Positions 47,401 through 58,701 are shown, counted from the first letter of the stretch. The stretch: DNA of 64,000 nt from Drosophila pseudoobscura (GCF_009870125.1 NC_046679.1:18476001-18540000); one strand, 5' to 3'. Numbers and translations are program-made. Notes: generated by a model from the letters alone, not told the origin.

Positions 47401-47890
47401 CTGGACTGCGCTGACCTTGTCTGGGTCCGTGTGGATGCCTTGTTCGCTGATGACATGGCCGAGGTAGACTAAACTCTTCCTGAAGAAACTACACTTGTTC
47501 GGATACGCCACCTGTGCGTTGATGATTTTCTGCATGGCCGGGTTCTTCGGGAAATGGCGCTGCTTCACGGGCCTGTTGTCTGGCATTGTTATCGTGTGTT
47601 CGGCGATGGGGGAGACTCCAGCTAGTCCGTCGAATTTCGCCAATTCTTCTTCCAGAAACTTGCCTGCCCACGGCGTGGGGGCTGGTTCGGGGTCTGGGTC
47701 TTGCTGCCACGGCGATAGGTCCTCCAGTTCCAGGGCGGTAATGGCGGCCAAGATCGCGTTCTCGTAGTCATCCGAGTCGGCTGGGCGAAACGGGTTGCGT
47801 TCCTGAGCTATCTCGGCGTCGGTTAATGGCTCCAGTTGGTAGTCCCTCGTCGGGGTTTCTGAGATCTCGTCCTGTGGTATCGGGATTGTG
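44475..47890 (-). mobile_element. GC-rich Ty3/gypsy element, truncated both ends
   Basis: Read on minus: protease/RT start region (47750-47510); RT end CSFFRKSLVYLGHVISEQG (47500-47440); RNase H with YSATEKECLAIVWAIRKLRY (47060) and ALELQQYRFDIHYRRG (46890); integrase with CDNGTQFTSRSF (46610), PAFIVLGREPRLPG (46370) and LVMLRQHHLSKAA (46160); then a further long frame. The RT palm with its catalytic Asp pair and the first part of integrase are deleted, and stops occur, so it is dead. Base composition is far richer in G and C than the host DNA. No LTR was found at either end. Confidence 0.85.
44478..45680 (-). CDS. Third frame of the gypsy element, 3'-truncated
   Basis: A 400-codon open frame lies downstream of integrase in the GC-rich element, starting ATG at 45680. 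It is proline-, arginine- and serine-rich, with acidic patches and no membrane segment, zinc knuckle or protease motif I can see. It is therefore neither a clear envelope nor a clear gag; I do not recognise it. Its stop codon lies in the adjoining DINE-1 sequence (TGATTCTGGC), so the real C-terminus has been lost. That it stays open while pol is broken may simply reflect its GC-rich codon use, which disfavours stops. Confidence 0.5.
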   Translation of the reverse strand: MDNSRASDAQPIEAEDVTEGHPRGASPPSSRQPRSTTSQTQTRHHSPTPQAEPGHTTQHGPSTGAIPQPPRPFRRRARPEGPPSPRRAATMTWAWLNDIVHPSTSRNNPSGIITVEAMRSSDSDEEVQAGRAQQEPPRRPRHRKHPGQGTGTAVTPRATPRRVELGHVNLDPNSEGQNSSPVAHKLRLRSPPPPPYYLYRMGNPQTPRPSYDSSSDEGFTSPTMEADKHWEPTHLASTDEEVLHDRLFGKAGGRPWVKHSILVLIRQLEAERATTGPYSDVSEDEDGPADCQKIAPANIAVDVAPWTTWKDADKTLQRLLAHPRPLTPPRPGREIIPASDNDTASGDEVQLIGEDDTTLLRISDSSLGEAMPRRLRNLALQGEDEPPRRVTGNELPLLGN

Positions 47891-48815
47891 GTATATATTC
47901 AAAATTATTGTTTTGTAAATTTGTATTTAAAGTGTAATAAAAGTTTTCCCAAATTCAACAGCACGAAATTAGATTTTTGCACCCCCTCAAATTAAAAATC
48001 TTTATATCATCTACAATTTTGAAGATACACAAGACTTAGCAGTACAAAACAATTATTTCTTCTACTAGATTATAGAATTTGGTAGACTCCTGTCGCTGCC
48101 TCTCTGGTCCAGAGTGACGTCAGGTGACGGAGGGGAAATACCTATATATGTAGTACGGTACAGAAGAAAAAATAGTTAAATGAACTAAATGAAAATGAAA
48201 GTTTAAATAAAATGTTGTTGGCTACTTTAGAAGTTTTGCATTATTTTCGACTTTTCGATTTGAAAATGAAGCAATATTTTTAAAAAACATATACATATGT
48301 ATATGTATGTATACAACGTTTATATATTCTTGTATTTTGTTATATATTTTTCTTTTCATTTTGTTAAAATTGGTTTTTGTTGAAATGTAAATGCTTCTAT
48401 ATGTACATATTAACACAGCCATGTAAAATGGTCATATTTAACTAAGCTTTTTACATCCCGTAAAGCTATTCGAAAAAGCTTTTAGGAATATACTTATTTG
48501 TTGTCAGTGCTTGTTACCTTTGATCGACATAAAACAAAACAAATTTTCTAGATAAATTGTAAATAGTTAAAAATTTCGTAAATAATCTTGTTCCTATACA
48601 TATGCACCCGAACTATTAGGGGAAGTGTAGTCAACATGTTTGTATATATGTAACATTCAGGAACCCAATGCGTGGTAAGTAATTGACCAGTATTGATTAT
48701 TTCACACTCAATATGAAATTATACATATTTTTTGGAATGTCTTGCAGCGTCAACCTTGAAAAACATTGCAAAAGCTATACAAATAGGAGGAAATAAAATA
48801 GCAGCAATCTAAACC
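47891..48815 (+). other. Upstream flank of the M13-like gene
   Basis: AT-rich with TATG/TATATA simple repeats at 48290-48330. A short DINE-1-like scrap (CTACAATTTTGAAGATACAC) lies near 48010. The start region of the downstream gene should be here; no TATA box is convincing. Confidence 0.4.
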
Positions 48816-51800
48816 ATGACAGCTGATTCTAGCGCACGTAATGTATTTCGAAAGAATGGTGTTGCCAGCTTGGGGAGTACTCACGGTCGAAATCTTATTA
48901 CGACGGCAAATCCATCCGGTGGAAGTAGCGCATCTTTACTGCAAAAACAGTTATCATTTAAAACACCAGTTGGTTCGAAACAAATCGGCAAGTCCGATGA
49001 AATTGAAATAGTTGATAGCTCCAACATCGAAAACTTTAATGCAGGATATAACAAGGTACATTAAACAATTTACTTAATTTAATTTAATTGAATTGGAGCG
49101 CGGATGTGTTTATATTCTTGCAACTCAGGAGCCAGTGAAAGTTTATTTTCTTTAGTTTAACAAAATATTCTCTTTCAGGAGAAGGCACTCACACTCACTT
49201 CCCAGAATTTTAAAATTATATCAATCAAAAGCCCTTACGTATCGAACAATAATTTTTATGAACGATGACTAGTACTCACTATGATATTTCCGATTATGAT
49301 ACATTTTACGAAACGAAGCATAGATGGACGTGAATGTATTTAATTAAATATATACTATTATAAATGCTGAGCATGAGAACTGGTCCATATTATAAAGATT
49401 CTGAAATAGCTTTCAAATGTTTTTAAATTGAAATACATTTTATTTTATTTTAGAACAGCATTATTGGATGGATTTGCTGTGCTCCATGTATATGGTTTCG
49501 AACTTCTGCGGCTGTTCATAAAATGGCCATAACATCTGCAACCTTATTGGTGACTACTTTGCTTGTAGCGTCACCCATACTATTTTTGATTAGTACGGCA
49601 CCGTCTCCCTTACCTCGAGACTGCTATATGGAAGGCGACCGTTGCTCATCACCCATCTCTTCACCACCCGAATGCATGGATGTAATTTGTGAATCAGTAG
49701 CTTCCAGTATTCAAGCCAGACTAAATTGGAACAAGGACCCATGCACAGAATTCAAGAAGTTTAGTTGTTGGCGGAATTCCCGAAACAAAAATATAACAAA
49801 CCTAATTGAAATGGGAAACTCTCAAAAAAGTGTTGATACTCAAATGCTGTGTAAGAATATTTTCCAAAACAAAATACATTTTTGTTAATCTTTTTGCTAC
49901 AGCCTTTTTCCAGAATAAAGCTATGGACGAAAGATTCAAAATATTACATCATTTATATGAAAGCTGTTTACAACAGACCACTAACTCAACTGAAATGCAC
50001 CGCATGTTTGATAGTTTGGGCGGATATCTACCAGTTGGCTCAACTGGACCTTCAAGTATTGCACCTTTGATAGCTAAAATTTATGAACTCGGCCCAAGCC
50101 CATTAGTTGATTTGTATTATGATCTAAGCTATGGAAGAAGACCTCACATTCTTCTTATAATAAGTGGTCCAAGCACATCGTCAACTATCTTAGAGGTGCG
50201 TACGTTTATGTTAAGCTTATTTAGAATTAACAAGTATGCACACAACAATAGGTGACTTCATATTTATATATTATATAGAATGCCTAACAAGAGAGTGTTA
50301 TGATATTGACCAGATATATGGAATCACATGTCTGATTTTAATTGCAGTTATTTATATAATTTATATGTATATTAAATCTATGTAAAGTGTATATATTATT
50401 GAATAGCATCAATAGCCGAGTCGATATACCCTTGTTCGTCTATCCGCCCGTCCAGAATTATTTAGTTAAAATAAGGTAATACAATATTCTTTTCACACGT
50501 TTTCTGCCTCTCCCGCACGCACTCTTTGTCGCTCAATATAGCCATCGGTTATAAATGTAGAGTTGCGGTCGCAGAAGTAACACACATCGTTCCCCGCGGT
50601 TTCCTTTCGCGTTTCCCTTTGCGACGGTTAACTTTATTTATTGTTTTTAAACTAATAAACTATATTTGTAGCACAAAATACGTTGGATCAGCCCAAAAGC
50701 ACCCCCAAGCCGTATACGACAAGGACTCCCTAAGCTTTTATCCGATTTGGTTGACAATTTTCTACCATTTTTTGTATCATATGATCAAAGAATATCAGAA
50801 AAAGATACAATTTTCGAATTTGTGAAGGATCTTAACAAGGTAAGTTTTACAGAAAAGTTTTTTAGCTATCTAAACAAAAAAGTTAACGTCCAATTTTTTG
50901 CCTACAAAATCGCTCTTTCTGCCAGCCAATTATGATTTTCATATTGTGTGTGTACGTCGGGAGATATGTAACCGATGAGAGTATGCATTACACATTATGC
51001 AAAATGCATTACACTTATTTGTGATCTTATTATTATTTTGTCCTCTAAATTTTATTCTAGCTTCAAGTCGAATATTCACGTCGGGGATTTTGGGATAGTT
51101 CTGTACTGTATAATATATCGATTCTACAGGACATGTACCCAGTTGTAAGTATAATAGATATGTATTTTTTCATAGTTTTATTTTAATAGGTTAATAGGTT
51201 TGAACCTTAAAACTAGAGGATATACAAAATTTGTAGAAAAAGGGCTACAAATCCTAGTACGTTTTTAGTGTTGTCAATCAGTCTGGACCAACCATTCAAG
51301 GAACATGTTGAGCTACTGAGATTCTTCAGCAGCGTAGATTCAATCGCGAACTTTTTGAAATGAGTTGGATTATATTCAGGCAGGCTCCGTTTTTTACTTA
51401 CTTTTGTGGATTACGCTTTCAGCCAAAACGTTTCGTTCTCGTTTTAATGTGGTCCAGTTTTCACATATTTTTGTTATCGATATGTTTCATTTTTCATCGT
51501 TTCTGGCAAACAAAAACAGCTGACCTGGCTGCTTTGTAAAAATTCACCGTGATTAAAATTCGTTTGAAAAGTAAGAAATCTTGCGGATTGTGAAAAAGGG
51601 ATCCCCAATTTATGTGATTTCAAAAGTAAATCGAAAAACTTTTGTGAAAGTGAAAAACGGAGCCTGGCTGATTATACATATAGGTTTTGCTGCGCAAGGC
51701 GATTGGGGTGATTTAGATGCGAGAATTATAACGGTCGGACCCGAATTGGCGCGTGTTTAAACGGTACCCACGACGGCAACGGTTCGGATTATTTGGCAGC

Positions 51801-54098
51801 CAGGTCACTGTTCCAACGAAAACGAACGAACGATGAGAAAAAGCGATACACCAATTAAGAGCGTAGGGGGGGAACCAAACGACAACAGTAACAAGTTGCG
51901 GTACGCTTAGATATATGTTCTCTGTACCCCTACTTATTCTGCCATGGGCTTAGCCCACAGAATATACATATTACACATTTTTAAAAAATTAAATTACAAT
52001 ATAAAAATATACAATATATGTACATACTATCAATAAAGTGCATGAAGGTATTAGATACTATTTTAATATACTTTTTCGTAAAAACTACTTTCTATGACTT
52101 TTTAGCTTAATTGGACACTATTAATCCCAAAAAACTGGAGTGGTCCCATAATTGTCAGAAATGGTGATTATCTCAAAGCTTTGAAACATTTTCTCACAAA
52201 ATATCCGACTAGAGTTGCACATAATTCATTGCTTTTGCTAAGTGCTCTAGAAATATTGCCAAGGGATTATCCAAGTCCTGAAGTGTGTACTCGGTCCACA
52301 ATGTGGGCGTTGCCTGAATTAGCCTCAGCTTTATACATTGCACAACATGCATCCAACGATTTAAAGGACATTACAAAACGGGTAATTATGATGGTACATA
52401 TGTACGTACAGACAAACACTGAATTTAATTTGACATATTTTCAGGCGGAATTAATATTTAAATCATTGAAAGCTCATTTGAAAAGAGCTCCTTCATTAAA
52501 AGGAGCTGCTCTTGTAAAGCTATCCGCGTTGAAAATACAATCACAGACGTGGGAAGGATTTTCAAATGTAACCGACTTAGTAAAGTCCCTAGAAAGCTTG
52601 AATATAAATGCCGAATGTTGGTTTCAAAATATTTTAGAGATTTATAAAAAAAACAAATTAGTTCCCAACGAAATTAATATGCGTGAAGGCTCACATGAAG
52701 CGTAGGTTCAACGTGCTGTTAAAAGTATATGCAACAAATTTTGATTTAGATTTCTTACAGATGGGCATATCCTATTGTATCAACTACATTTTACGATACA
52801 CTTAGTCATTCAATCGGTATGTATATTTAAATATACATACATATATACATTTAGATACCTATAATATTTTCGTACATTTTTGCAGTGGTTCCACTTTCAG
52901 TCATACTCATACCGTATTTTGATGCAGCGTTGCCGCCCTACCTACATTATGCTTCTGTTGGCGTTTCCATAGCCAAAGAAATTTTGAGGTCCATAACAAA
53001 ATCTTTTGACGAAAAGGCAATGCGTTGCGTTCCACATTCTGTAAATATATTTTCGAACTATAGTCGAATGGACATTCTGATACATTCAGGAGGAATGCAG
53101 ATATCATACCACTCAATGCTTTCATTGACTGGTCCTATTAAAGGAATGGCGCGACTACCTGGTCTAAGCTTAACACCAACACAAATATTCTTTCTAGTTT
53201 CCGGTCAGGAACTATGTGCTGAATCGAATTACTTGGGAATCGATATAAGCGCTCCAGAATTCGATAATATGTAAGTTTAACATATGTCTATATAGTCTAT
53301 ATCCGCTGTATTAGCTTTTTTTTTTAAACTGGTAATTTTTTAATGTTTCTTTCAAAATTTGTGTTTCTTTTTTTCGCATAATTTACATCTTACATCTATG
53401 TAATTCTATTGAACTTTGAAATTAGCTATATAGCTATAAGTCACACCCAAGCACTTTGTAGCTTCAGCTTACCGTCTCGAAAATTTTAAGCTTTGAAATT
53501 GAAAATTAATCAGTTTTAGCGGTATTTGTTTTTCAAAATTTTCAACTACAATCTCAAGAAAAATCGAAAACAATTATCTTGGGCTTTTCGATTAAGCCCT
53601 GTCTGTCTGTCCGTCTGTCGGTCCGTCCATCCCTATTAGCGCCTAGTGCTCAAAGACTATAAGAGCTAGAGCAACGATGTTTTGGATCCAGACTTCTGTG
53701 ATATGTCACTGCTACAAGAATATTCTTGTACACTCTTTGTCGTGTCTTTTAATATTAGCGGCGTCTGCCGGAGAAGAGCCATACTGACTAAGTAGAGGAG
53801 GATATAGCCGGATAAAAACAGACATTTTCAAAAGTTGATTATCCTATTCTTGCATGTAAGCGACGTCTCTCAAAGCTTTCTATGATTTATAATCTATGAT
53901 TTATTAATAATAAAGGGGTTACCGTGTTACAAAATAAGTCATATACCAAAATTTCTATGAGTTTGTAGCTAAAATTAAACATTGTTTCTTTTTTCTAGTT
54001 TGGGTTGGCTCGTAGCCCAAGGTGGAAGCGCAACGGAAGTTTTCAAGTGTCCATCTGGATCTATGATTAATATACAAAAAACATGCAATGTGCTTTAA
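48816..54098 (+). CDS. M13 neprilysin-like membrane protein, zinc site lost
   Basis: Ten exons join in phase to 751 residues: 48816-49055, 49454-49850, 49903-50195, 50672-50839, 51061-51144, 52106-52381, 52445-52701, 52761-52816, 52886-53270, 53999-54098. It is a type II membrane protein with a cytosolic stretch of about 100 residues, one membrane span (residues about 104-125) and a cysteine-containing ectodomain. M13 marks include LNWNKDPCTEFKKFSCW, ARLPGLSLTPTQIFFL and the family length. The active-site segment reads VGVSIAKEILRS (residue about 620), where M13 peptidases have GHExxH, so both histidines are gone. The GENxAD segment is replaced by MDILIHSGG. The end is CNVL instead of the usual CxxW. 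It is therefore probably a catalytically dead member with a binding role (inference). The fly symbol is not recognised. Confidence 0.92.
50398..50640 (+). mobile_element. DINE-1 fragment in intron 3 of M13-like gene
   Basis: GCATCAATAGCCGAGTCGAT at left, CGCACGCACTCTTTGTCG and TGTAGAGTTGCGGTCGCAG at right; the middle is deleted. Confidence 0.8.
51377..51670. mobile_element. MITE copy 2 with CAGGCAGGCT/AGCCTGGCTG ends
   Basis: 294 bases with inverted ends: CAGGCAGGCTCCGTTTTTTA at left, GTGAAAAACGGAGCCTGGCTG at right. Flanks ATTATATT and ATTATACA resemble an 8-base target duplication. It lies in intron 5 of the M13-like gene; a truncated relative is at 12850. No coding capacity. Confidence 0.75.
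51690..51940. other. GC-richer transposon-like patch in intron 5
   Basis: Compositionally distinct from the surrounding intron (GGTCGGACCCGAATTGGCGC, AACGAACGAACGATGAG). Possibly an LTR or leader fragment; not identified. Confidence 0.35.
53585..53815 (+). mobile_element. DINE-1 fragment in intron 9 of M13-like gene
   Basis: GTCY microsatellite (CTGTCTGTCCGTCTGTCGGT), GCGCCTAGTGCTCAAAGACT, then a jump to CACTCTTTGTCGTGTC and GGCGTCTGCCGGAGAAGAG. Confidence 0.85.
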
Positions 54099-54254
54099 AT
54101 ATTATATGGTTACCATATAGACTATCGGATTAGAGTTAAAAAACATTAATTTTAGGGAATCAACTGTTAATAGTGATTACATTTAGATTATTAGTTTGGC
54201 GAAACACTTTATTAATCTGTTGTCATGTTTAAGAAATCAAATCGTGTTTTCCCA

Positions 54255-54780
54255 TGATTATACCCGATACTCAAAGAGAATAGGGAATACTCAAAAAGAA
54301 TATAATTTTTGTCTAAATGTATGTACCGGCCAGAAGGAAGCATTTCCGACACCATGGTGAGTATATTTTATTGATCAGCATCAATAGCCGGGACCACGTA
54401 TGTATGTGGGTATTTCTGTCCGATTCTCCGTCCCGTTTGACGTCTTGTTCTATAGACTATACAGACTCACAGTAAATTAAGTTTGTTTCGAAATTTCGCC
54501 AAACACCTTACCGCTCCTTAAAAAGGATAAGAGGATATGAGGATAAGAGAACACGGAAAACTCAGAATCATAAAATGATTCTCTTATACTTTCTCGTATA
54601 GGTAGTTTGATGGTGGAACAAGAGAGGGAGAGAAATGTAATGGAAGCTTAGGTGCAAAGAGGTTAAACAAATTAAAGAACTACTACTCGTACTATCACTA
54701 TTCTGCACGCTCTCCAAACAATTGCTCGCAAAATTTAGATTACATATAAACTAACGGAGTACCGGGTACTATAGTGTCGC
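54255..54780 (+). mobile_element. Eroded DINE-1 copy
   Basis: TATACCCGATACTCAAAGAG at 54260, TTTCCGACACCATGG, TTGATCAGCATCAATAGCC; beyond 54420 only scraps such as AATTTCGCCAAACACCTTACC are readable. Confidence 0.65.
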
Positions 54781-55269
54781 AATTAACTTCAAGGCTTTTT
54801 TTTATTTGGTTACATGTATTTTTTTACATAAAAAGATAAACAAATAAGTTAATAAATTAAACAAATTACTTGTATTATAAAATCTTCTAGTCTAGTTCCT
54901 GAATACGGCCGTCCGTATGTAGGTTGTTGTCGGTAAGTTTCAGCTTTCTCTGGTTTTTCAGCTTTTTGATACAAATATTTAAATTGAGTGTTTGCATTCG
55001 TTGAATTATAATTTTTTGTCAACACTTCGGTTTTCTCTAAGGCTAGCATTAGTGCAGTAGTGGGTCTTCCAGCTCTTATATATGTATATAATATATAACA
55101 AATAATAAAGGTACCTAACCTCAACATCACGGTGTAGTTATAAGATTCTGTGGAACGTTCTGCTATTCGTAATGAAACTATGTGATAATAATAGTGTCCT
55201 ATCTAAAAATTAAAAAATCCCAGGTCTATCAAAAGTACCAGAAAACCAGCTGTCTATCTGTCTTTGCTG
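54781..55269. other. AT-rich spacer
   Basis: No gene or repeat family recognised. A minus-strand open stretch (55130-54849) shows no motif. Confidence 0.4.
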
Positions 55270-55875
55270 AATATTTTTATTATACCCGATACTCAAAATG
55301 AGTATAGGGGTACATTAGATCTGTGGTGAAAGTGGATGTGTGTAACGTCCAGAAGAAAGCGTTTCCGACCCCATAAAGTGTATATATTCTTGATCAGGAT
55401 CAATCGCGGAGTCGAGTCGATACAAGAAAACCACAAAGGCAGAATCGTGAAAAATGACTATATCTTATAGTCTTCAGAATCTGAACTAGGCCGTACCATT
55501 ATTAAAGCCAGAACGAAGAGCTCAATTTCATTCTCTCTCGGTAACACACACGGTTCATGGCCGGCTTTTCCTATCGCTAAAAGTGGGCGCCTGAAGACTA
55601 AAAGAGCCAAAACAACCAAATTTGGCATCCACACTCCTGTGATATCGTACCTTCCGCCCCCGCAAAGGCATCCCCAGATCTCAGAGATTATTAAGGCTTC
55701 AGCCACCAGATTTGTTATCCACACTCCTGTTAGATCTATTACCATTTTGCCATTTCAAAATTTCGCCACACCTCTTTCCGCCCCCACAAAGAACGAAATT
55801 CTGTGGCATCCACAGACGGAGCCATACTGACTAGTAAATGTAAATAGAGAGTTGCGGTCGCAGCAGTCGTTTTCG
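55270..55875 (+). mobile_element. Near full-length forward DINE-1 element
   Basis: TATACCCGATACTCAAAATG at left; TTTCCGACCCCATAAAGTG; CATCCACACTCCTG twice; TTTCCGCCCCCACAAAG; and GAGAGTTGCGGTCGCAGCAG at the right. Confidence 0.88.
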
Positions 55876-56309
55876 CTCTTAATTTCTGACCGTTGTTCGA
55901 CTGATATTTCTTTTTTAAGCATTTTGACATTTTGAGCCCTATGACAACCTTTGACCTTCCTTTTTAATCTTTCTTTGGAGCGTTCTTGTCTCCCAGTGAT
56001 TTTGATCGAAATATATATCATTTCTCTTCACAATAAAGGCTCAAGCTCAAATATCGAAATCTATCTCGGTATTGCTGCTTGAGCACATAATTATTAGTCA
56101 ATTGCAACACGTATGCTGTAGTTTTTCATTCCCATCATCCCACTATCTCAACATGGTTTTTTTATACATCGCGCAAACCTGCTTGAAAAAACTTCTTGCA
56201 AACGGACTTGTTCAGTCACAGACATATAGTTAATTAATATTACAGAATATACAGTGCAATCTCATACACAAATACTCATAAATACAATTGTCCATGTCAC
56301 TTCATGTGA

Positions 56310-56610
56310 ATGAATGTGACGACACGAAAATTATATAGCAACTAAGAATAGACAATAGCACTTGTAAACTCGAACCCACCAAAAGGGATCAATCAATAAA
56401 CTATTCACTTAATTGCTGTCAAGTACCTAAGTAAATGCACTGAAATATAACACCCGCACAGAGTAAGTGCACCCTATCTAAAAATACACTCACAAGGAAC
56501 CTGTGCGTTCAATAAGAGTACCACTGCTAGCTATATAAGGACATGCATTTTTTCAATAAAACTCTGTATCAGAAACAGTACCACAACTGCCTGTCACTCA
56601 TTTTCCCATC
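56310..56610 (+). repeat. LTR-like segment
   Basis: A TATA box (CTATATAAGGACATGC, about 56530) is followed within 30 bases by CAATAAAACTCTG, a TATA plus poly(A)-signal order typical of a retroviral-type LTR. No coding part is attached. Borders uncertain. Confidence 0.4.
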
Positions 56611-57592
56611 GCAATCATCAGAGGCTGTCGCCGTGTCTTCAGACCCTCCCATGCGCACCGTAGTATACCCACTCCGCAGTCCAACTGGTTCAAGTTCTAG
56701 TTGCGACGACCAACCCAGCTTCCTACACACACATACACACTAACAGAACTCATACACTACTTTACGTGCAATGTGTAGTCCCAAATTTATCAGAGAAAGT
56801 GGCAAAAGTTGAAAAAGTTCCCATCTTATGTGCACAGAAATTATGCTGATGCGCTACCACTCACGTACACGTGTATTACAGTGGTAGGTACCATATTGCC
56901 GTTTTGCCGGCTGTCTACGCACACAAAAGCACTTAAAACATATGTTTCACATATGTGAAAATTGCGTGCCGAACCCTGCCTTATGGGCTTGTGAAATTTT
57001 GTTCTATTTTGAAACCCAAAATCTTGTAAGCTACACTTAACTTAATTTCTGATCTCGTAAATTTATTTTAAAAAACCATTGCATTTGAAATACTAAGATA
57101 TTGCAAATTTGCACACATGTGTTAATAAATAGAGAGAGAGAGAGAAAGAAAAGGTGGCATAAATTTATGCTACAAAGAGAGTCGCACTGCCTCACATTGT
57201 ACATACCTTGCGTACTCACACTCCACTTGTTCACTTACTTGTGTGCACCCTAATATGTTGTCAAAAGTAAAATTAAATGTACAACAAACTTCAATCAGGC
57301 TTTTGTTTTTAATCCGTTTGTCAAAATCAAGATAAATCCATTTCTACTTTGGTTGAACTTTCCAATATATATACCCTTGAAGAGGGTTTTGTGAAACTGA
57401 GCAGACGTTTGTATTTCTTCTTTCTAGCAGATCTAGTTATTTTTGTATGTAATTAATTACATTTCAAATTATCTGAACGAAATTAACATCAGGTCACCAT
57501 ATGTACTCAGAAAAGTTATTGTTTCTAAATTGTACTTACTTTCACATTTGTAATGTGGGATTTTAATAAATATGGATTTATTCGTATAAGGG
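56611..57592. other. Spacer with simple repeat
   Basis: Contains a GA-rich simple repeat (AGAGAGAGAGAGAAAG) at about 57131-57150; no gene supported. Confidence 0.45.
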
Positions 57593-57600
57593 TATATAAA
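57593..57600 (+). promoter_or_regulatory. TATA box of the 57760 gene
   Basis: GGTATATAAA at 57591-57600, well placed to start transcription near 57625 and give a 5' UTR of about 135 bases. Confidence 0.5.
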
Positions 57601-57759
57601 ATTCGGCGCGCAAAATGAAGTTCGATGATATAATGAGAAATAGTTTCTAAGCTTTTTACAAAGTGCTGAAAAAATGTATAAATGTTCAGCACACATAAAA
57701 GAAAGTCAGTTTGTTCCGTGCAACAAAAAAAAACATACATATTTAACATTATTTTAAAA

Positions 57760-58677
57760 ATGTTAGGTATAAGAGTGTTAATTTCTGGTTATATTATTAT
57801 TGTTGGAGCGCTACAAGGAGATGCACTGAAAGATAATCAATTTCGTCCTGCTGACAGTTCTGTAGAAAAATATCCCGAGTTCTATTCACTTTTTCCACCG
57901 CAATCAATGGGGAGAATTGTGAACCGCAAAAATCATATATGTGCCGATCATAATCATGAGACATTGACCATCAATATTAGAAATGAATTTGTACAAGCTA
58001 TTCGCGATAAAACACATAAAGAAATAAATACAGACAACCGACAATATCAGTATAATCACGGAATATCGGAATTACCACAAAAGACCGATGATAAATTTGG
58101 GCTCTATACTATTGCAAGCCATTCCACAAAGCTAAATGGTTTTGGCTCCATCGACCAACCATCCTCATCCAACAACGTCAATTTGATGCATCTACAAAAT
58201 ATGAAACCGGAATTACATCTGCAACAGCCTTACACATTTTTCCCCAAAGATCCCATCAATGCGACCATAGCTCCTTCATCTCAATCGGTACCGTCTTTAT
58301 ATAATGAAAGTCAAGTAATCAACACTCTTTTTAATTTTGAAAATCAAGATAAAAGTCCTTATTCGCCACAAGGCCATAATCAGAATATTCAGAATTTTGT
58401 TAAAGAAGCATTGAACGGAGCACCGTGTGGTCCATCAGTACAAGAGAATACGAGTACTTACTCTTATAACAATTATATCGAAAAGAATAGTGATAAACTT
58501 CGATCCCAAAACACGCCGAATCAGTACATGGACATACAGGAGGAATCTTTGGGCCAAAACAGCAGTAGTTTTTTAGATATCAGGTCATTTGTTAATAAAA
58601 GTAGTTTCATGGGTACTGCGACATCTGTTAATGAGTCCTCTAATAAGCATTCTTCGTACGACGTACCACTTAATTGA
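57760..58677 (+). CDS. Orphan secreted protein, 305 residues
   Basis: Intronless. ATG at 57760, TATA box 165 bases upstream, poly(A) signal AATAAA at 58696 only 19 bases past the stop, so it has the make-up of a compact real gene. The first about 23 residues form a signal peptide (VLISGYIIIVGALQGDA). The mature part is rich in N, Q, S and H, with a Pro-Ser middle (SSQSVPSLYNES), six or so N-glycosylation sequons (NAT, NES, NTS, NSS, NKS) and only two cysteines. I recognise no domain. Composition fits eggshell, cuticle or other rapidly evolving secreted proteins, but that is only a guess. Confidence 0.7.
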   Translation: MLGIRVLISGYIIIVGALQGDALKDNQFRPADSSVEKYPEFYSLFPPQSMGRIVNRKNHICADHNHETLTINIRNEFVQAIRDKTHKEINTDNRQYQYNHGISELPQKTDDKFGLYTIASHSTKLNGFGSIDQPSSSNNVNLMHLQNMKPELHLQQPYTFFPKDPINATIAPSSQSVPSLYNESQVINTLFNFENQDKSPYSPQGHNQNIQNFVKEALNGAPCGPSVQENTSTYSYNNYIEKNSDKLRSQNTPNQYMDIQEESLGQNSSSFLDIRSFVNKSSFMGTATSVNESSNKHSSYDVPLN

Positions 58678-58695
58678 AATATTGTTTGTTGTCTA

Positions 58696-58701
58696 AATAA
58701 A
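58696..58701 (+). terminator. Poly(A) signal of the 57760 gene
   Basis: AATAAA 19 bases after the stop codon. Confidence 0.55.
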
